From B1SED10-225 sp964501415 (GTDB taxonomy: Bacteria > Bacillota_I > Bacilli_A > Izemoplasmatales > Izemoplasmataceae), in the NCBI GenBank assembly GCA_964501415.1, contig CAZCSL010000005.1, positions 1 through 64,000 on the forward strand: a stretch of DNA of 64,000 bases, read 5' to 3'. Shown here piece after piece: positions 1 to 8,780 of the stretch. The notes under the pieces were generated by a model. It saw nothing but the letters and a program-made list of their open reading frames with translations, did no database searches and was not told where the DNA came from. Numbering within the stretch: the first letter of the stretch is position 1; the number at the start of each line of letters is the position of its first letter. The position numbers were made by a program, and so were the translations under genes.

Positions 1-36
1 TAGATGGCTTCAACAAGACCTATTTAATCGTGCCAC

Positions 37-513
37 TCATTTGTGATAAATTTCATTGTTGATGATTTTAAAGGCCCTAAATACTTGTTCACTTAAAATG
101 AGGGCTGTTAGTTGATGTGGAAAGGTTAATTTTGATAGGGAAATAACTTTATCTGCGGAGTGTTTTAATTCGTTACTTAGTCCATGTGAGCCCCCAATAA
201 AAAAGGTTACTTTAGAACTGTGATACGTTTGAATATCTTTCAATAGTTTGGCAAATTTTTCGCTAGATAACGTGTCACCTTCATAAGATAAAGCGATTTT
301 ATAAGAAGGCTTGGTTTTTTGTAATAAGGCCTTGCCTTCTTTTTCCTTGGCAAGTTCTTTATCCTTTTTTGAGGCTTGATCAGATACATCGGTCTTTTTG
401 ACATTTGTGAATGTTAAAGTAGCGAACTTACTTAAAGGTTTTTGATAATGTTTAATGCCTTGCAGTACAAAGGGTTCTTTGATTTTCCCTACCGTTAAAA
501 TGTTAATCTTCAT
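37..513 (-). CDS. rlmH: 23S rRNA pseudouridine-1915 N3-methyltransferase RlmH
   Basis: SPOUT-family methyltransferase that methylates pseudouridine 1915 in helix 69 of 23S rRNA on assembled 70S ribosomes, using S-adenosylmethionine. The 158-residue length is the family norm. The C-terminal knot motifs are clear: FFIGGSHGLS (about residues 103-112), then LSKLTFPHQL and the terminal YHK that the family ends with. The start is an ATG preceded by GGTGAA. The gene overlaps the end of xerC by 11 bp and is the last visible member of a trmFO-xerC-rlmH operon; what lies further downstream is outside the window. Identification is secure. Confidence 0.95.
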   Translation of the reverse strand: MKINILTVGKIKEPFVLQGIKHYQKPLSKFATLTFTNVKKTDVSDQASKKDKELAKEKEGKALLQKTKPSYKIALSYEGDTLSSEKFAKLLKDIQTYHSSKVTFFIGGSHGLSNELKHSADKVISLSKLTFPHQLTALILSEQVFRAFKIINNEIYHK

Positions 514-1411
514 CTTTTTTCACCGCTCTTGGGTGTGCTTCTAAGTAACGTTTTTTCAAATCTTCCTTAGAAATGCTGGTGTATATTTCTGTACTTGAGA
601 TATGACTGTGACCTAACATTTCTTGTACGCTTCTTAAATCGGCCCCAGATGAGAGTAAATGAGACGCAAAGGTATGTCTTAGGGTGTGAGGAGTTAAACC
701 ATATAAGCTCCCTGCATGGGTAATGATTTCATTTAAAATATAAGCGACCCCTCGAGTCGTTAAAGGACCACCTTTCATATTAACTAAAACATGTTTGTGG
801 GTTTGTTTTTTTGTTAAGTTGGGTCTTGTGGATAAAAGATAATCTTTAAGCACCTCAGCCAAGTGTTTACCAATAGGTAACAAGCGTTCCTTATTGCCTT
901 TACCGTGAATCTTCATCAATCGCTTATCAAAGTTGATGTCCTTCAGCGTTAGATTGATTAATTCTGAGACGCGCATCCCTGTTCCATAAAGCAACTCTAG
1001 GAGTGTAAAATCACGCATGCCTTTATCAGTAGATTTATCGATGCTTTCAAAGAGTTTTTCAATATCCTCAGGATATAAAAACTTAGGCAACGGTTTTTGT
1101 GATTTGGGTAGCCTCACTTCCAAAAAAGGATGATTCTCTACAATATCTTCTTCAACCAAAAAATGATAAAAAGAACGCAGGGTCGATATTTTTCTAGCCA
1201 CGGATTTCGCGGAAAAGCGTGAACTGCAATCAGACACATAAAATTTAGCAATCCGAGAAGACACACTTAAAAAGCCCCCTAAATCCTCACGCGTTAAAAA
1301 CTGGTAAAAGTCTTTTAAATCATGCGTATAGGCTTTAGCGGTCTCAAGGCTATAACGCTTGATTGCCTTTAGATGATCTTCAAATAAAACAATCAACTCA
1401 GAATCTTTCAT
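503..1411 (-). CDS. xerC: Tyrosine recombinase XerC/CodV type
   Basis: Site-specific recombinase, 302 residues, expected to resolve chromosome dimers at dif with a partner Xer protein. An N-terminal SAM-like core-binding domain (about 1-95) precedes the catalytic domain. All catalytic residues are visible: R147 (GTGMRVSE), K171 (HGKGNKER), H242 and R245 (PHTLRHTF), H268 (LGHSHIS) and nucleophile Y277. The start ATG has GGAGG six bases upstream and overlaps trmFO by 14 bp. Adjacency to trmFO matches the CodV locus of Bacillus, so XerC is preferred over XerD. An integrase of a mobile element is unlikely because the surroundings are all housekeeping. Confidence 0.88.
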   Translation of the reverse strand: MKDSELIVLFEDHLKAIKRYSLETAKAYTHDLKDFYQFLTREDLGGFLSVSSRIAKFYVSDCSSRFSAKSVARKISTLRSFYHFLVEEDIVENHPFLEVRLPKSQKPLPKFLYPEDIEKLFESIDKSTDKGMRDFTLLELLYGTGMRVSELINLTLKDINFDKRLMKIHGKGNKERLLPIGKHLAEVLKDYLLSTRPNLTKKQTHKHVLVNMKGGPLTTRGVAYILNEIITHAGSLYGLTPHTLRHTFASHLLSSGADLRSVQEMLGHSHISSTEIYTSISKEDLKKRYLEAHPRAVKKDED

Positions 1412-2708
1412 CTTGTGCCTCCATATACGCTTTTAAATCTTTTAAAGCCCTTTTGGCATATAATGCTTTACGTTCTTTTTTACGGTGTTTGCCTCTAATT
1501 GGATCAACTAAACCAAAATTGGCATTCATAGGCTGGAATTGTTCCACTGAAGCGTGCTCTAGATAATCTGAAGAGGCACCGAGGATGGTGGTGGTTGGAA
1601 AAGAAAGCAAGGGTTTTTCTTGCACGTACCTAGCGATGTTGATGCCTGCTATAAGGCCGCTACCTGCACTTTCAATATACCCTTCAACCCCCGTAATCTG
1701 ACCGGCAAAAAATAAATCTTCACGCGCCTTGGATTGATAGGTTTTATATAAGTGATTGGGAGATTTTAAAAATACATTTTTATGCATGACGCCATAACGC
1801 ATAATCTCAGCGTTGTTTAATCCGGGAATCTTTTTAATCAATTCTTTTTGAGCGGGAAACGTTAAATGGGTTTGAAAGCCTACGATGTTATACATTTGAT
1901 CGCGGGCATCGTCTTTTCTAAGTTGCACGACCGCATAAGGCTTGTGATCAACATGCTTTCTAAGGCCCACGGGTTTCATAGGCCCATATCTTAAAGTATC
2001 CTTACCTCTTTTTGCCATGGTTTCAATGGGCATACAGCCTTCAAAGACGTTTTCTTCAAACGCCTTAATCTGCGCGACATCGCTATTAGTCAAGGTTTCA
2101 TAAAAATCATGATATTCATCTTCATCCATCGGACAATTAATATAGTCGCCTTTTCCGATTTCATCATCATAACGATTTTTGTAATAACATACATTCATAT
2201 CGATACTTTCTTTACTGATGATAGGGGCCACAGCATCAAAAAAATGCAAGGCGTCATCCGCTAAAAAATTCATGATATGTTCAAATAAGGCTTCTGAGGT
2301 TAAGGGACCAGTTGCGATAATCGTTGGCCCTTTGGGCAGTTGTTTAACTTCTTGCCTAATCAACTTAAAACCATCAAAAGCTTGTAGCTTATTCTCCACA
2401 TATTTAGAAAACATCTCACGGTCAACCGCTAAAGCCCCACCAGCTGGGATTTTGCTTGCTTTAGCCGCTTCAACAACAAGACTATCAAGCATAGCCATCT
2501 CTTCTTTTAATAATCCAGGTGCGTTATGCGAGAGCTTTGAGCGAAACGAATTAGAACAGACAAGCTCTGCTAATTGCACGGTTTTATGCGCCGGGGTCAT
2601 CTTATGCGGTCGCATTTCGTATAAATCAACCGCTAGACCTCTTTTTAAACATTGGTAAGCAGCCTCTACACCAGCAAGTCCCCCACCAATAATCGTAATT
2701 TTTTTCAT
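1398..2708 (-). CDS. trmFO: tRNA (uracil-54-C5)-methyltransferase, folate-dependent (TrmFO)
   Basis: FAD- and methylene-THF-dependent enzyme forming ribothymidine 54 in the T-loop of tRNAs, typical of low-GC Gram-positives in place of TrmA. The N-terminal dinucleotide fold ITIIGGGLAGVEAAY is at about residues 3-17. Family blocks LVCSNSFRS and GQITGVEGYIESAGSGL are present. The longer frame begins at a GTG that lies inside the ribosome site; the ATG at 2708 has GAGGTG six bases upstream and is chosen, giving 436 residues. It ends in TGA and overlaps xerC by 14 bp. First gene of the trmFO-xerC-rlmH operon. Confidence 0.95.
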   Translation of the reverse strand: MKKITIIGGGLAGVEAAYQCLKRGLAVDLYEMRPHKMTPAHKTVQLAELVCSNSFRSKLSHNAPGLLKEEMAMLDSLVVEAAKASKIPAGGALAVDREMFSKYVENKLQAFDGFKLIRQEVKQLPKGPTIIATGPLTSEALFEHIMNFLADDALHFFDAVAPIISKESIDMNVCYYKNRYDDEIGKGDYINCPMDEDEYHDFYETLTNSDVAQIKAFEENVFEGCMPIETMAKRGKDTLRYGPMKPVGLRKHVDHKPYAVVQLRKDDARDQMYNIVGFQTHLTFPAQKELIKKIPGLNNAEIMRYGVMHKNVFLKSPNHLYKTYQSKAREDLFFAGQITGVEGYIESAGSGLIAGINIARYVQEKPLLSFPTTTILGASSDYLEHASVEQFQPMNANFGLVDPIRGKHRKKERKALYAKRALKDLKAYMEAQDERF

Positions 2709-2726
2709 AAAAAACACCTCACATTC

Positions 2727-2732
2727 ATTATA
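2727..2732 (-). promoter_or_regulatory. -10 box of the trmFO promoter
   Basis: A perfect TATAAT lies about 20 bp upstream of the trmFO start. The expected -35 position falls in the T-tract of the preceding terminator and has no good TTGACA match. It is the only candidate between the terminator and the gene. Confidence 0.45.
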
Positions 2733-2750
2733 GCATAGCCTTTAGATAAG

Positions 2751-2783
2751 AAAAAAAGACTTAAGGCAAATCCTTAAGTCTTT
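2751..2783 (-). terminator. Rho-independent terminator after the trkH/ktrB gene
   Basis: A perfect 12-bp inverted repeat (2755-2766 and 2772-2783, loop CAAAT) is followed on the minus strand by a run of seven T. The stop codon of the potassium channel gene lies in the first arm. Confidence 0.9.
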
Positions 2784-4155
2784 AACCAACAATCATATCG
2801 GTTTCTGGGTACTGTACTAAACCTTTCTTTTTACGCTCAGGTCTAAACATCAACAATAGCGCCAAGACCCCCATCCGTCCAATAAACATTAAGATTGATA
2901 AAAAGATTTTACTCACAAAATGAAGCTCAGAAGTAATACCCATAGATAGGCCTGTCGTACCGAAAGCCGAGAACACTTCAAAGGCTACCTTAGAAGTGGG
3001 AAATGGCTCAATTACAGCCAAAACGAAAATATAAAACGCCACCAACATACCGGCCACGGTCAAGGTAATAAACGATTTGTGAATCGTTTCTGGTTTAACT
3101 TGACGCTTGAATAAAACGATATGATCGCGCCCCGCGGCAAACGCATGAATAGAGAGTATAATCACAAGGAAGGTTGTGGTTCTAATCCCGCCACCAACAC
3201 TATTGGGGGAAGCACCGATAAACATTAAAAGCATCAAAAACACTTGGGTTGAACCACTAAAATCATTCACATCCATGGTTGAAAACCCAGCATTCCGTGT
3301 TGTGATACTCATAAACAAAGCATAGAAAATGGATTCTAACAAGCTTTTATCCGCTAAAAAGCCTTGCTGTTCTACAACGAAAATAACCAAAGCTCCAATA
3401 GCCCATAAACCGATATACATCATCAATAAAATGCGGACAAACAATGAAAAATGATACGGTTCTCCTTTAACTTTGGCAATGATTTTTTCTTTAAATTCTG
3501 CTAAGGCCCAAAAACCAACCGCCCCTAAAAAGATTAGCAGCATACCCATGCTTTGCATGAAATAGTCATTAGAAAACATCTGAAAACTATCGTTATTGGG
3601 CGCGATATCAAAGCCTGCATTAGTAAACAAAGAAATCGTGAGGAAAAAGGCTTGAAAGAAGGCTTCCTTTATATCAGGGAAATGCCCAGATAAAAAGAGA
3701 TAGGTTCCAATCGTCAAAAAGGCTAACGCTTCAACGGTAAAGATGACGATAATGACGTTTCGAATGAAACGGACAATGCCTTGTCTAGACACTTGGTTTT
3801 GATCGGTCATAATCATATTGCGTTCTTTAAAACCAATCTTCTTTCTAACGGCTAGCCAAAATATTGCCACCATCATTATTAAACCTATACCGCCAAATTG
3901 AATAATAAAGAGTAAGATGGTCTGGCCAAGCAACGTAAATACATCGGCCACAACAATCGTCGTTAACCCCGTAACACTTAAAGCACTGGCGGCGGTAAAA
4001 AAAGCATCGCTCCAATCAAGCGTTACGCCTTCTTGCAAACTAAAAGGCATTTTTAACAAAGAGGCTCCAATAATTAATACGATTAAATACGAATTAATAA
4101 AGCCCCTTGCATAGGTGCCAAACAATATTCTTCTTAATTGCTTTAAAATGGTCAT
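2782..4155 (-). CDS. TrkH/KtrB family potassium uptake channel subunit
   Basis: Membrane subunit of a Trk/Ktr K+ uptake system, 457 residues, with four M1-P-M2 repeats. The four selectivity-filter segments can be read: ALSVTGLTT, FTNAGFDI, TTRNAGFST and FGTTGLSMG, each keeping the central glycine. The hydrophobic segment NSVGGGIRTTTF before repeat D is also family-typical. The C-terminal YPETDMIVG resembles KtrB ends. No cytoplasmic RCK partner (TrkA/KtrA) is in the window. The start ATG follows GGGGGTGC. It lies 21 bp after the second chrA gene and probably shares its transcript. KtrB is more likely than TrkH from length, but not certain. Confidence 0.9.
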   Translation of the reverse strand: MTILKQLRRILFGTYARGFINSYLIVLIIGASLLKMPFSLQEGVTLDWSDAFFTAASALSVTGLTTIVVADVFTLLGQTILLFIIQFGGIGLIMMVAIFWLAVRKKIGFKERNMIMTDQNQVSRQGIVRFIRNVIIVIFTVEALAFLTIGTYLFLSGHFPDIKEAFFQAFFLTISLFTNAGFDIAPNNDSFQMFSNDYFMQSMGMLLIFLGAVGFWALAEFKEKIIAKVKGEPYHFSLFVRILLMMYIGLWAIGALVIFVVEQQGFLADKSLLESIFYALFMSITTRNAGFSTMDVNDFSGSTQVFLMLLMFIGASPNSVGGGIRTTTFLVIILSIHAFAAGRDHIVLFKRQVKPETIHKSFITLTVAGMLVAFYIFVLAVIEPFPTSKVAFEVFSAFGTTGLSMGITSELHFVSKIFLSILMFIGRMGVLALLLMFRPERKKKGLVQYPETDMIVG

Positions 4156-4176
4156 ATCAGCACCCCCAAATCATTT

Positions 4177-4698
4177 TCAGTAGTAGATTAAAAAGCCTAA
4201 AAAACCAGAAATCACGATAACCAATATCGGATGAAGCTTTATTTTCCATAGTAATACAAGTAAAAACACAAGTAAAATAGGGCTAACAAAATCAACGTAA
4301 GCATTTTTCGCCACAGAAACTACCGAAGCAAAAATCAGACCGATTAAGGCTGGTCTTAAACCAGTCAAAGCGGCTTGTACATGTTTATTATGCTTAAACG
4401 CTTCGCTGCGTGCAGAGACAAATCCAACCAATAAGACTGGAATAAACGTTACACTAACGGTGGAAACAGCCGCGCCCAAAACCCCTGCGCTTTGAAAGCC
4501 GATAAAGGTTGCGCTGTTAATCGCGATAGGACCTGGAGTTACTTGCGCTAAAGCAATCATATCAATGAACAATGAAGGCGATAACCATCCGTGCGTTTCT
4601 ACCACCATGCGCTCAAACAAGGGTAACATCGCATAACCCCCACCAAAACTTACCGCACCGATCATCAAAAACGTCCAGAACAAGTTAAATAGCGTCAT
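4177..4698 (-). CDS. ChrA-family chromate/anion transporter, second half-size subunit
   Basis: Short-chain CHR-family membrane protein of 173 residues with the family signature FGGGYAMLPLFER at about 19-31 and the segment VTPGPIAINSATFIG that follows it. It carries about six hydrophobic segments. Short CHR proteins work as pairs of single-domain subunits with opposite topology, and this gene overlaps its partner by 14 bp. Substrate (chromate or sulfate-like oxyanions) is known for a few family members only and is not shown by the sequence. Confidence 0.88.
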   Translation of the reverse strand: MTLFNLFWTFLMIGAVSFGGGYAMLPLFERMVVETHGWLSPSLFIDMIALAQVTPGPIAINSATFIGFQSAGVLGAAVSTVSVTFIPVLLVGFVSARSEAFKHNKHVQAALTGLRPALIGLIFASVVSVAKNAYVDFVSPILLVFLLVLLWKIKLHPILVIVISGFLGFLIYY

Positions 4699-5239
4699 GA
4701 TGATTCACCGCTTTCGTGGTCTCAATCAGATAACCAAATAGTCCCATCAACAAAATCACAAAGAACGGATGCATGCGTAAAGCATACACCAAGGCAAACG
4801 TCAAAGCGGCTAAAAATAGACCCTTTAGATGTCGATGCGCTTTAAATAATTTGACCCCTGCGGTGAAAATTAGTGCAACCACACTAATTCTAACGCCTTT
4901 AAAGATGGCTTCTATAACAGGATGATCGACGTATCTAAAGAAAAAAGCCGCTATTGTTAAAATAATCATAAAAGAAGGCAACGCCACGCCTAAAGCACTT
5001 AAAAAAGCTCCTTTTTTCCCACGTAAACGCAACCCGATAAAAACAGAAAAATTAATCGCTATAATACCTGGTAAGGATTGAACCATCACCAAGACATCGT
5101 TAAACTCTTCTTCTTTTAAATATTTATACCGATGCACAAATTCCCGTTCAAAAACGGGAATCATCGCATAGCCGCCACCAAAGGTAAAAGCACCTATTTT
5201 TAAAAATGAAAGAAAAAGCTGTGATAAGGTAGGTTGCAT
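4685..5239 (-). CDS. ChrA-family chromate/anion transporter, first half-size subunit
   Basis: Partner of the following chrA half gene, about 184 residues from the chosen start. It has the CHR signature FTFGGGYAMIPVFEREFV near the N-terminus and SLPGIIAINFSVFIG further on. A longer frame starts at 5266, but the internal ATG at 5239 is preceded by GGAGATGGTGAA and begins the family-typical MQPTLSQLF, so it is preferred. First gene of a chrA-chrA-trkH/ktrB run. Regulation is not visible apart from a weak TATGAT-like -10 just upstream. Confidence 0.86.
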   Translation of the reverse strand: MQPTLSQLFLSFLKIGAFTFGGGYAMIPVFEREFVHRYKYLKEEEFNDVLVMVQSLPGIIAINFSVFIGLRLRGKKGAFLSALGVALPSFMIILTIAAFFFRYVDHPVIEAIFKGVRISVVALIFTAGVKLFKAHRHLKGLFLAALTFALVYALRMHPFFVILLMGLFGYLIETTKAVNHHDAI

Positions 5240-5267
5240 TTCACCATCTCCAATCAAGACTATCATA

Positions 5268-5298
5268 ACAAAAAAAGTGTTGTTTTCACAACACTTTT
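5268..5298 (-). terminator. Rho-independent terminator after the P5C dehydrogenase gene
   Basis: An 11-bp perfect inverted repeat (5273-5283 and 5288-5298, four-base loop) is followed by seven T on the minus strand. It ends the proline-degradation operon. Confidence 0.9.
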
Positions 5299-5305
5299 AT
5301 TTGCT

Positions 5306-6865
5306 TTAAAGTTGTTCGGTAATGGTTTTGCCTTGCATGAAGAGCGTAAGGTATTCTGGACCACCGGCTTTGGCATCGGTCCCAGACATATTAAAGCCTC
5401 CAAAGGGCTGATACCCCACGATTGCACCGGTACATTTACGGTTGAAATAAAGATTACCGACATGAAACTCTTCTCGGGCTTTTTCTAGGTGCTGTCGGTT
5501 TTTAGATAGGACCGCTCCAGTAAGGCCGTACTCACTATCATTCGCCACAGCTAAGGCCTCATCAAAGGTTTTAACCTTAGTGACGGCCAAGACGGGACCA
5601 AAAATCTCTTCTTGCATGATTCGAGCTTTTGGAGAAACGTCATAAAAGACGGTAGGTTCGATGAACCAACCCTTCGAATCATCGCTATTGCCACCGACTA
5701 AAAGCTTCCCTTCATCATGACCAATGCCGATGTATTCACTAATTTTATTAAAAGCAAGTTCGTCATTTACAGGGCCCATCGTGATGGTTTCATCTTCTGG
5801 ATTGCCTAGTTTAATCTTTTGAACTTCCTCTTTTAGGGCGTTTAAAACCTCATCATACATCGATTCTAAAATGATGGCTCTGGATGCGGCAGAACATTTT
5901 TGACCACTAAAGCCAAAGGCAGAAGCCGATAAGATTTGTGCGGCTTCTTTGGCATCATAGCCTTCATCTACAATAATAGCGTCTTTACCGCCCATTTCCG
6001 CCACAACGCGTTTTAACCACGTTTGGCCTTGTTGCACCTTAGCGGCACTTTCATAAATATGTACGCCCACTTCTTTAGAACCAGTAAAGCTAATGAAGCG
6101 TGTCTTAGGATGCGTCACCATAAACTCACCCACGGTTTTACCTGAACCAGGCACCAAGTTTAATACGCCTTTAGGGAGCCCTGCTTCTTCTAAAACTTCC
6201 ACCAATTTGTGTGCGATTACTTGAGTAGTACTCGCTGGTTTTAACAAAATGGTGTTGCCACTTACGATGGCTGAGGTGGTCATGCCCGTTAAAATAGCAA
6301 GGGGGAAATTCCACGGGGTAATAATAGCCCCAACGCCCAAAGGAATCATTTTATATTCGTTGCGTTCTATGTGTCTGCGTGATAAGACTTCATCGTCTTT
6401 GGTTTTTGCGATATCAAGCATTTGATTCGCATAATACTCCATAAAATCGATCGCCTCAGCCGTATCAGCATCGGCTTCATTGTAAGGCTTGCCAGCTTCT
6501 TTGGTCATGAGCGCAGAAAATTCAAATTTACGCTTTCTGACAATCGCGGCTGCTTTAAATAGTACATCGGCCCGCATTTTTGGATCAGTCTTTGACCATG
6601 TTTCAAATGCTTTTAAGGCGCTTTCCATCGCTAAATTCGCTTCTTTTAAAGTCGCTTGATGAACGATGCCAATATCCTCACCATGATCGGCAGGATTTTT
6701 AGAGACGATGGTTTTTTCGGATTTAATACGTTTGCCATCGATCACTAAAGGGTATTCCTTCCCCAAATAGCTTTTGACGATATCAAGGCCTTCATGATAT
6801 TGCTTGATATGTGCTTTATCACTAAAATCGGTGAAGGGTTCCATTTTGAATGGATAGATTGCCAT
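5306..6865 (-). CDS. rocA: L-glutamate gamma-semialdehyde (1-pyrroline-5-carboxylate) dehydrogenase
   Basis: NAD-dependent aldehyde dehydrogenase of the P5CDH group; oxidises glutamate semialdehyde/P5C to glutamate, the second step of proline (and arginine) degradation. 519 residues, the usual length for RocA/PruA monofunctional enzymes. Visible: TPWNFPLAI, FTGSKEVG (NAD-binding), catalytic Glu in EMGGKDAIIV, catalytic Cys in FSGQKCSAASRAI, MQEEIFGPVLAV, and the C-terminal FGGFNMSGTDAKAGGPEYL typical of P5CDH. The start ATG has AGGAGGT upstream. It is the last gene of the proline operon, 17 bp after the flavin dehydrogenase, which supports proline as the substrate of the upstream complex. Confidence 0.93.
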   Translation of the reverse strand: MAIYPFKMEPFTDFSDKAHIKQYHEGLDIVKSYLGKEYPLVIDGKRIKSEKTIVSKNPADHGEDIGIVHQATLKEANLAMESALKAFETWSKTDPKMRADVLFKAAAIVRKRKFEFSALMTKEAGKPYNEADADTAEAIDFMEYYANQMLDIAKTKDDEVLSRRHIERNEYKMIPLGVGAIITPWNFPLAILTGMTTSAIVSGNTILLKPASTTQVIAHKLVEVLEEAGLPKGVLNLVPGSGKTVGEFMVTHPKTRFISFTGSKEVGVHIYESAAKVQQGQTWLKRVVAEMGGKDAIIVDEGYDAKEAAQILSASAFGFSGQKCSAASRAIILESMYDEVLNALKEEVQKIKLGNPEDETITMGPVNDELAFNKISEYIGIGHDEGKLLVGGNSDDSKGWFIEPTVFYDVSPKARIMQEEIFGPVLAVTKVKTFDEALAVANDSEYGLTGAVLSKNRQHLEKAREEFHVGNLYFNRKCTGAIVGYQPFGGFNMSGTDAKAGGPEYLTLFMQGKTITEQL

Positions 6866-6882
6866 AAAAATTACCTCCTAAA

Positions 6883-8031
6883 CTATACGACACTCTTTTC
6901 TATATCTGAAGTGTCCATCCCATCAAACCGTGATAGGCTCAAGCCTTCTACGGGCAATGATGGTTTTTCACCTAAGATAATTTCACTGAGCAACAACCCT
7001 GTCATTGGTGCTAACATAAAGCCGTGACCCGAAAAGCCACAAGCGATATAAAACCCTTCAACCTCTTTAGCATCGCTAATGATTGGTTGATGGTCTGGAG
7101 ACATGTTGTACAGCCCGCCCCATTGACGCAAAACTCTTAGTTCACCTACAGGTGGTAAGAGTGCGGTAACGGTCTTCGCCATTTCATCGACAAACCGCCA
7201 TGTTGAATGCATTTCATAACCTGGTGCCCTATCATCCCCACGGCCCATGATGAATGCACCGTGTGGGGTTTGTTGGCAGTATATGTTTTTGGAAAAACTA
7301 ATGACCATAGGGCCTTGCATCTTTTCGTTAATTTCTGTGACCAAGATTTCTCGGTTTTGAGAATAAACAGGAATATCAACACCCGCCATTTCACCGATTT
7401 GCTTAGCCCAGCCACCTGCTGCGTTGATGACGTTTTCAGTCTCGATGGTTCCTTTATCGGTAACCACCGCTTTAACTTTCCCATTTTCAACCACAATATC
7501 TTCTACTGCAGTATATTTATAAAAGACTACGCCCATGCGCTCTGCGGCTCTATAAAAAGCATCCGTAGTCGTAAATGGATTTAAATGTCCATCGGTAGGA
7601 CAAAACGTTGCGCTATAGACGATATCCGTATTTAAATAAGGGACGATTTCTTTGGCTTCTTCTTTAGTTAGTTTTTTGGAGGGGATGCCTAAGGATTGTT
7701 GGAGTTTGACGTTTTGTTCAAACATCTCATCTTCTTCTTTATTAGACCCAATAATCAAATAGCCTTCTTGTTTGAATTCAATATTGCCATCATATTTAAG
7801 CTCTTCTTGGGCATTTTCAAAAAATTCAACCGACTTTTTTGCCAATATACAGTTCATTTTTGTACCCCACTGTTGGCGGATACCCGCACCACAGCGGCCC
7901 GTAGCCCCTGCTGTGTAGTAGTCTTTTTCTATCACAACAATATCACTTTCGCCTTTTTTTGCCAAATGATAAGCAATGCTCATGCCACTGATGCCGCCAC
8001 CTATGACCACATGTTTAGCTTTCGTCTTCAT
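6883..8031 (-). CDS. FAD-dependent DAO-family dehydrogenase, proline-dehydrogenase-type catalytic subunit
   Basis: D-amino-acid-oxidase-fold flavoprotein of about 382 residues. The FAD motif VVIGGGISGMSIAYHLA is at the N-terminus, GATGRCGAGIRQQWG follows (family FAD-contact block), and CGFSGHGFMLAPMTG closes the fold. Homologues are the beta subunit of dye-linked L-proline dehydrogenases and the HcnC/sarcosine or hydroxyproline dehydrogenase catalytic subunits. A longer frame starts at 8067, but the ATG at 8031 has GGAGG nine bases upstream and begins just before the FAD motif. It overlaps the [2Fe-2S] subunit gene by 17 bp and precedes rocA, so proline is the likely substrate (inference). 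D-proline or hydroxyproline remain possible. Confidence 0.82.
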   Translation of the reverse strand: MKTKAKHVVIGGGISGMSIAYHLAKKGESDIVVIEKDYYTAGATGRCGAGIRQQWGTKMNCILAKKSVEFFENAQEELKYDGNIEFKQEGYLIIGSNKEEDEMFEQNVKLQQSLGIPSKKLTKEEAKEIVPYLNTDIVYSATFCPTDGHLNPFTTTDAFYRAAERMGVVFYKYTAVEDIVVENGKVKAVVTDKGTIETENVINAAGGWAKQIGEMAGVDIPVYSQNREILVTEINEKMQGPMVISFSKNIYCQQTPHGAFIMGRGDDRAPGYEMHSTWRFVDEMAKTVTALLPPVGELRVLRQWGGLYNMSPDHQPIISDAKEVEGFYIACGFSGHGFMLAPMTGLLLSEIILGEKPSLPVEGLSLSRFDGMDTSDIEKSVV

Positions 8032-8302
8032 CTTCGCTCGCCTCCACAATCGCTTTAAGTTTAACACCTAAGGTAAAGGGACGATAATTTTGGAACTTGA
8101 CATCATCCAAAGGCTTCTTAAGATATTTAGCCAATTCCCATTGAACCATTTTGCCACATGTATTCGCTTGGCATGGTCCCATGCCAACGCGTTTAATACG
8201 CTTCAACTCTTCAAAAGTCGTATACCCTTGGTCAAACAAATCGTATAAATCTTTCATCGTTACATCTGAACAACGACATATTATTACATTTTTATGATCC
8301 AT
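8015..8302 (-). CDS. BFD-like [2Fe-2S] subunit of the proline-type dehydrogenase
   Basis: Small protein of about 95 residues from the chosen start. It has the bacterioferritin-associated-ferredoxin-like pattern CRCSDVT, then GMGPCQANTCG, that is C-x-C ~30 residues C-x4-C, ligating one [2Fe-2S] cluster. Such domains form the delta subunit, or the C-terminal part of the A subunit, in multi-subunit proline, hydroxyproline and HcnABC-type dehydrogenases. The ATG at 8302 with GAGGTG four bases upstream is preferred over an upstream start at 8341. It overlaps the preceding ferredoxin gene by 11 bp and the following flavoprotein gene by 17 bp, so the subunits are probably made in register. Confidence 0.85.
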   Translation of the reverse strand: MDHKNVIICRCSDVTMKDLYDLFDQGYTTFEELKRIKRVGMGPCQANTCGKMVQWELAKYLKKPLDDVKFQNYRPFTLGVKLKAIVEASEDEDES

Positions 8303-8780
8303 GTGGCACCTCGATTGTAATCGCGTCATAAATAAACTCACGGTCCATCTCTACGTGTACCACTGCGGTTTTCTTTTGTTTCACACCATCTTGAATACGT
8401 GTCACTTTACCCTTTGTTATGACTTGACCACTGCGGTTAACTACGTTCACGGTTTCATCTTTTTTAGGTCTTGGGGTGAATTCATAAGGAATCTTAAGTA
8501 ACGCCTTATTCTCTTTGATTTGCATCACTGAGATGGCTAAGCCTGGGCAGTGATAGACGCATATCGCACACCCTGTGCAAGCCTCAAAGTCGATGACAGG
8601 GCGTTTGTTAATGTCTTCACCGACATGTATGGCATCAAAAGGACAGCTGGTTTCACACGGATTACATGGTATTTCTTTATAACATTCGATAATGGCTTTT
8701 GGTTTTAAAAGTACCTCTTCATCTTTAGGAAATTCTTTTCGTACCATCTCACGTGGGGGAATACCATCTTTTTCAATCAT
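8292..8780 (-). CDS. Two-[4Fe-4S] ferredoxin-type subunit of the proline-type dehydrogenase
   Basis: 162-residue electron-transfer subunit with two [4Fe-4S] sites. The second is classical, CTGCAICVYHCPG (about 68-80); the first reads CYKEIPCNPCETSCPF. The C-terminal half (about 85-162) is a beta-rich extension of unknown role. It should pass electrons between the flavin subunits and an acceptor that is not encoded here. The start ATG has GGAGTG upstream and overlaps the stop of the pyridine-nucleotide-type flavoprotein gene by 4 bp (ATGA). Position between the two flavoproteins supports its assignment to one complex. Confidence 0.86.
   Translation of the reverse strand: MIEKDGIPPREMVRKEFPKDEEVLLKPKAIIECYKEIPCNPCETSCPFDAIHVGEDINKRPVIDFEACTGCAICVYHCPGLAISVMQIKENKALLKIPYEFTPRPKKDETVNVVNRSGQVITKGKVTRIQDGVKQKKTAVVHVEMDREFIYDAITIEVPHGS

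Noticed and set aside
503..1411. Integrase of a mobile element
   Set aside because: Location between trmFO and rlmH, full Xer-type length, and no attachment-site repeats or phage genes nearby.
7207..7584. Opposite-strand frames of 60-170 codons within real genes (this one is an example)
   Set aside because: They lie inside longer genes with clear families, lack ribosome sites and have low-complexity or odd composition.
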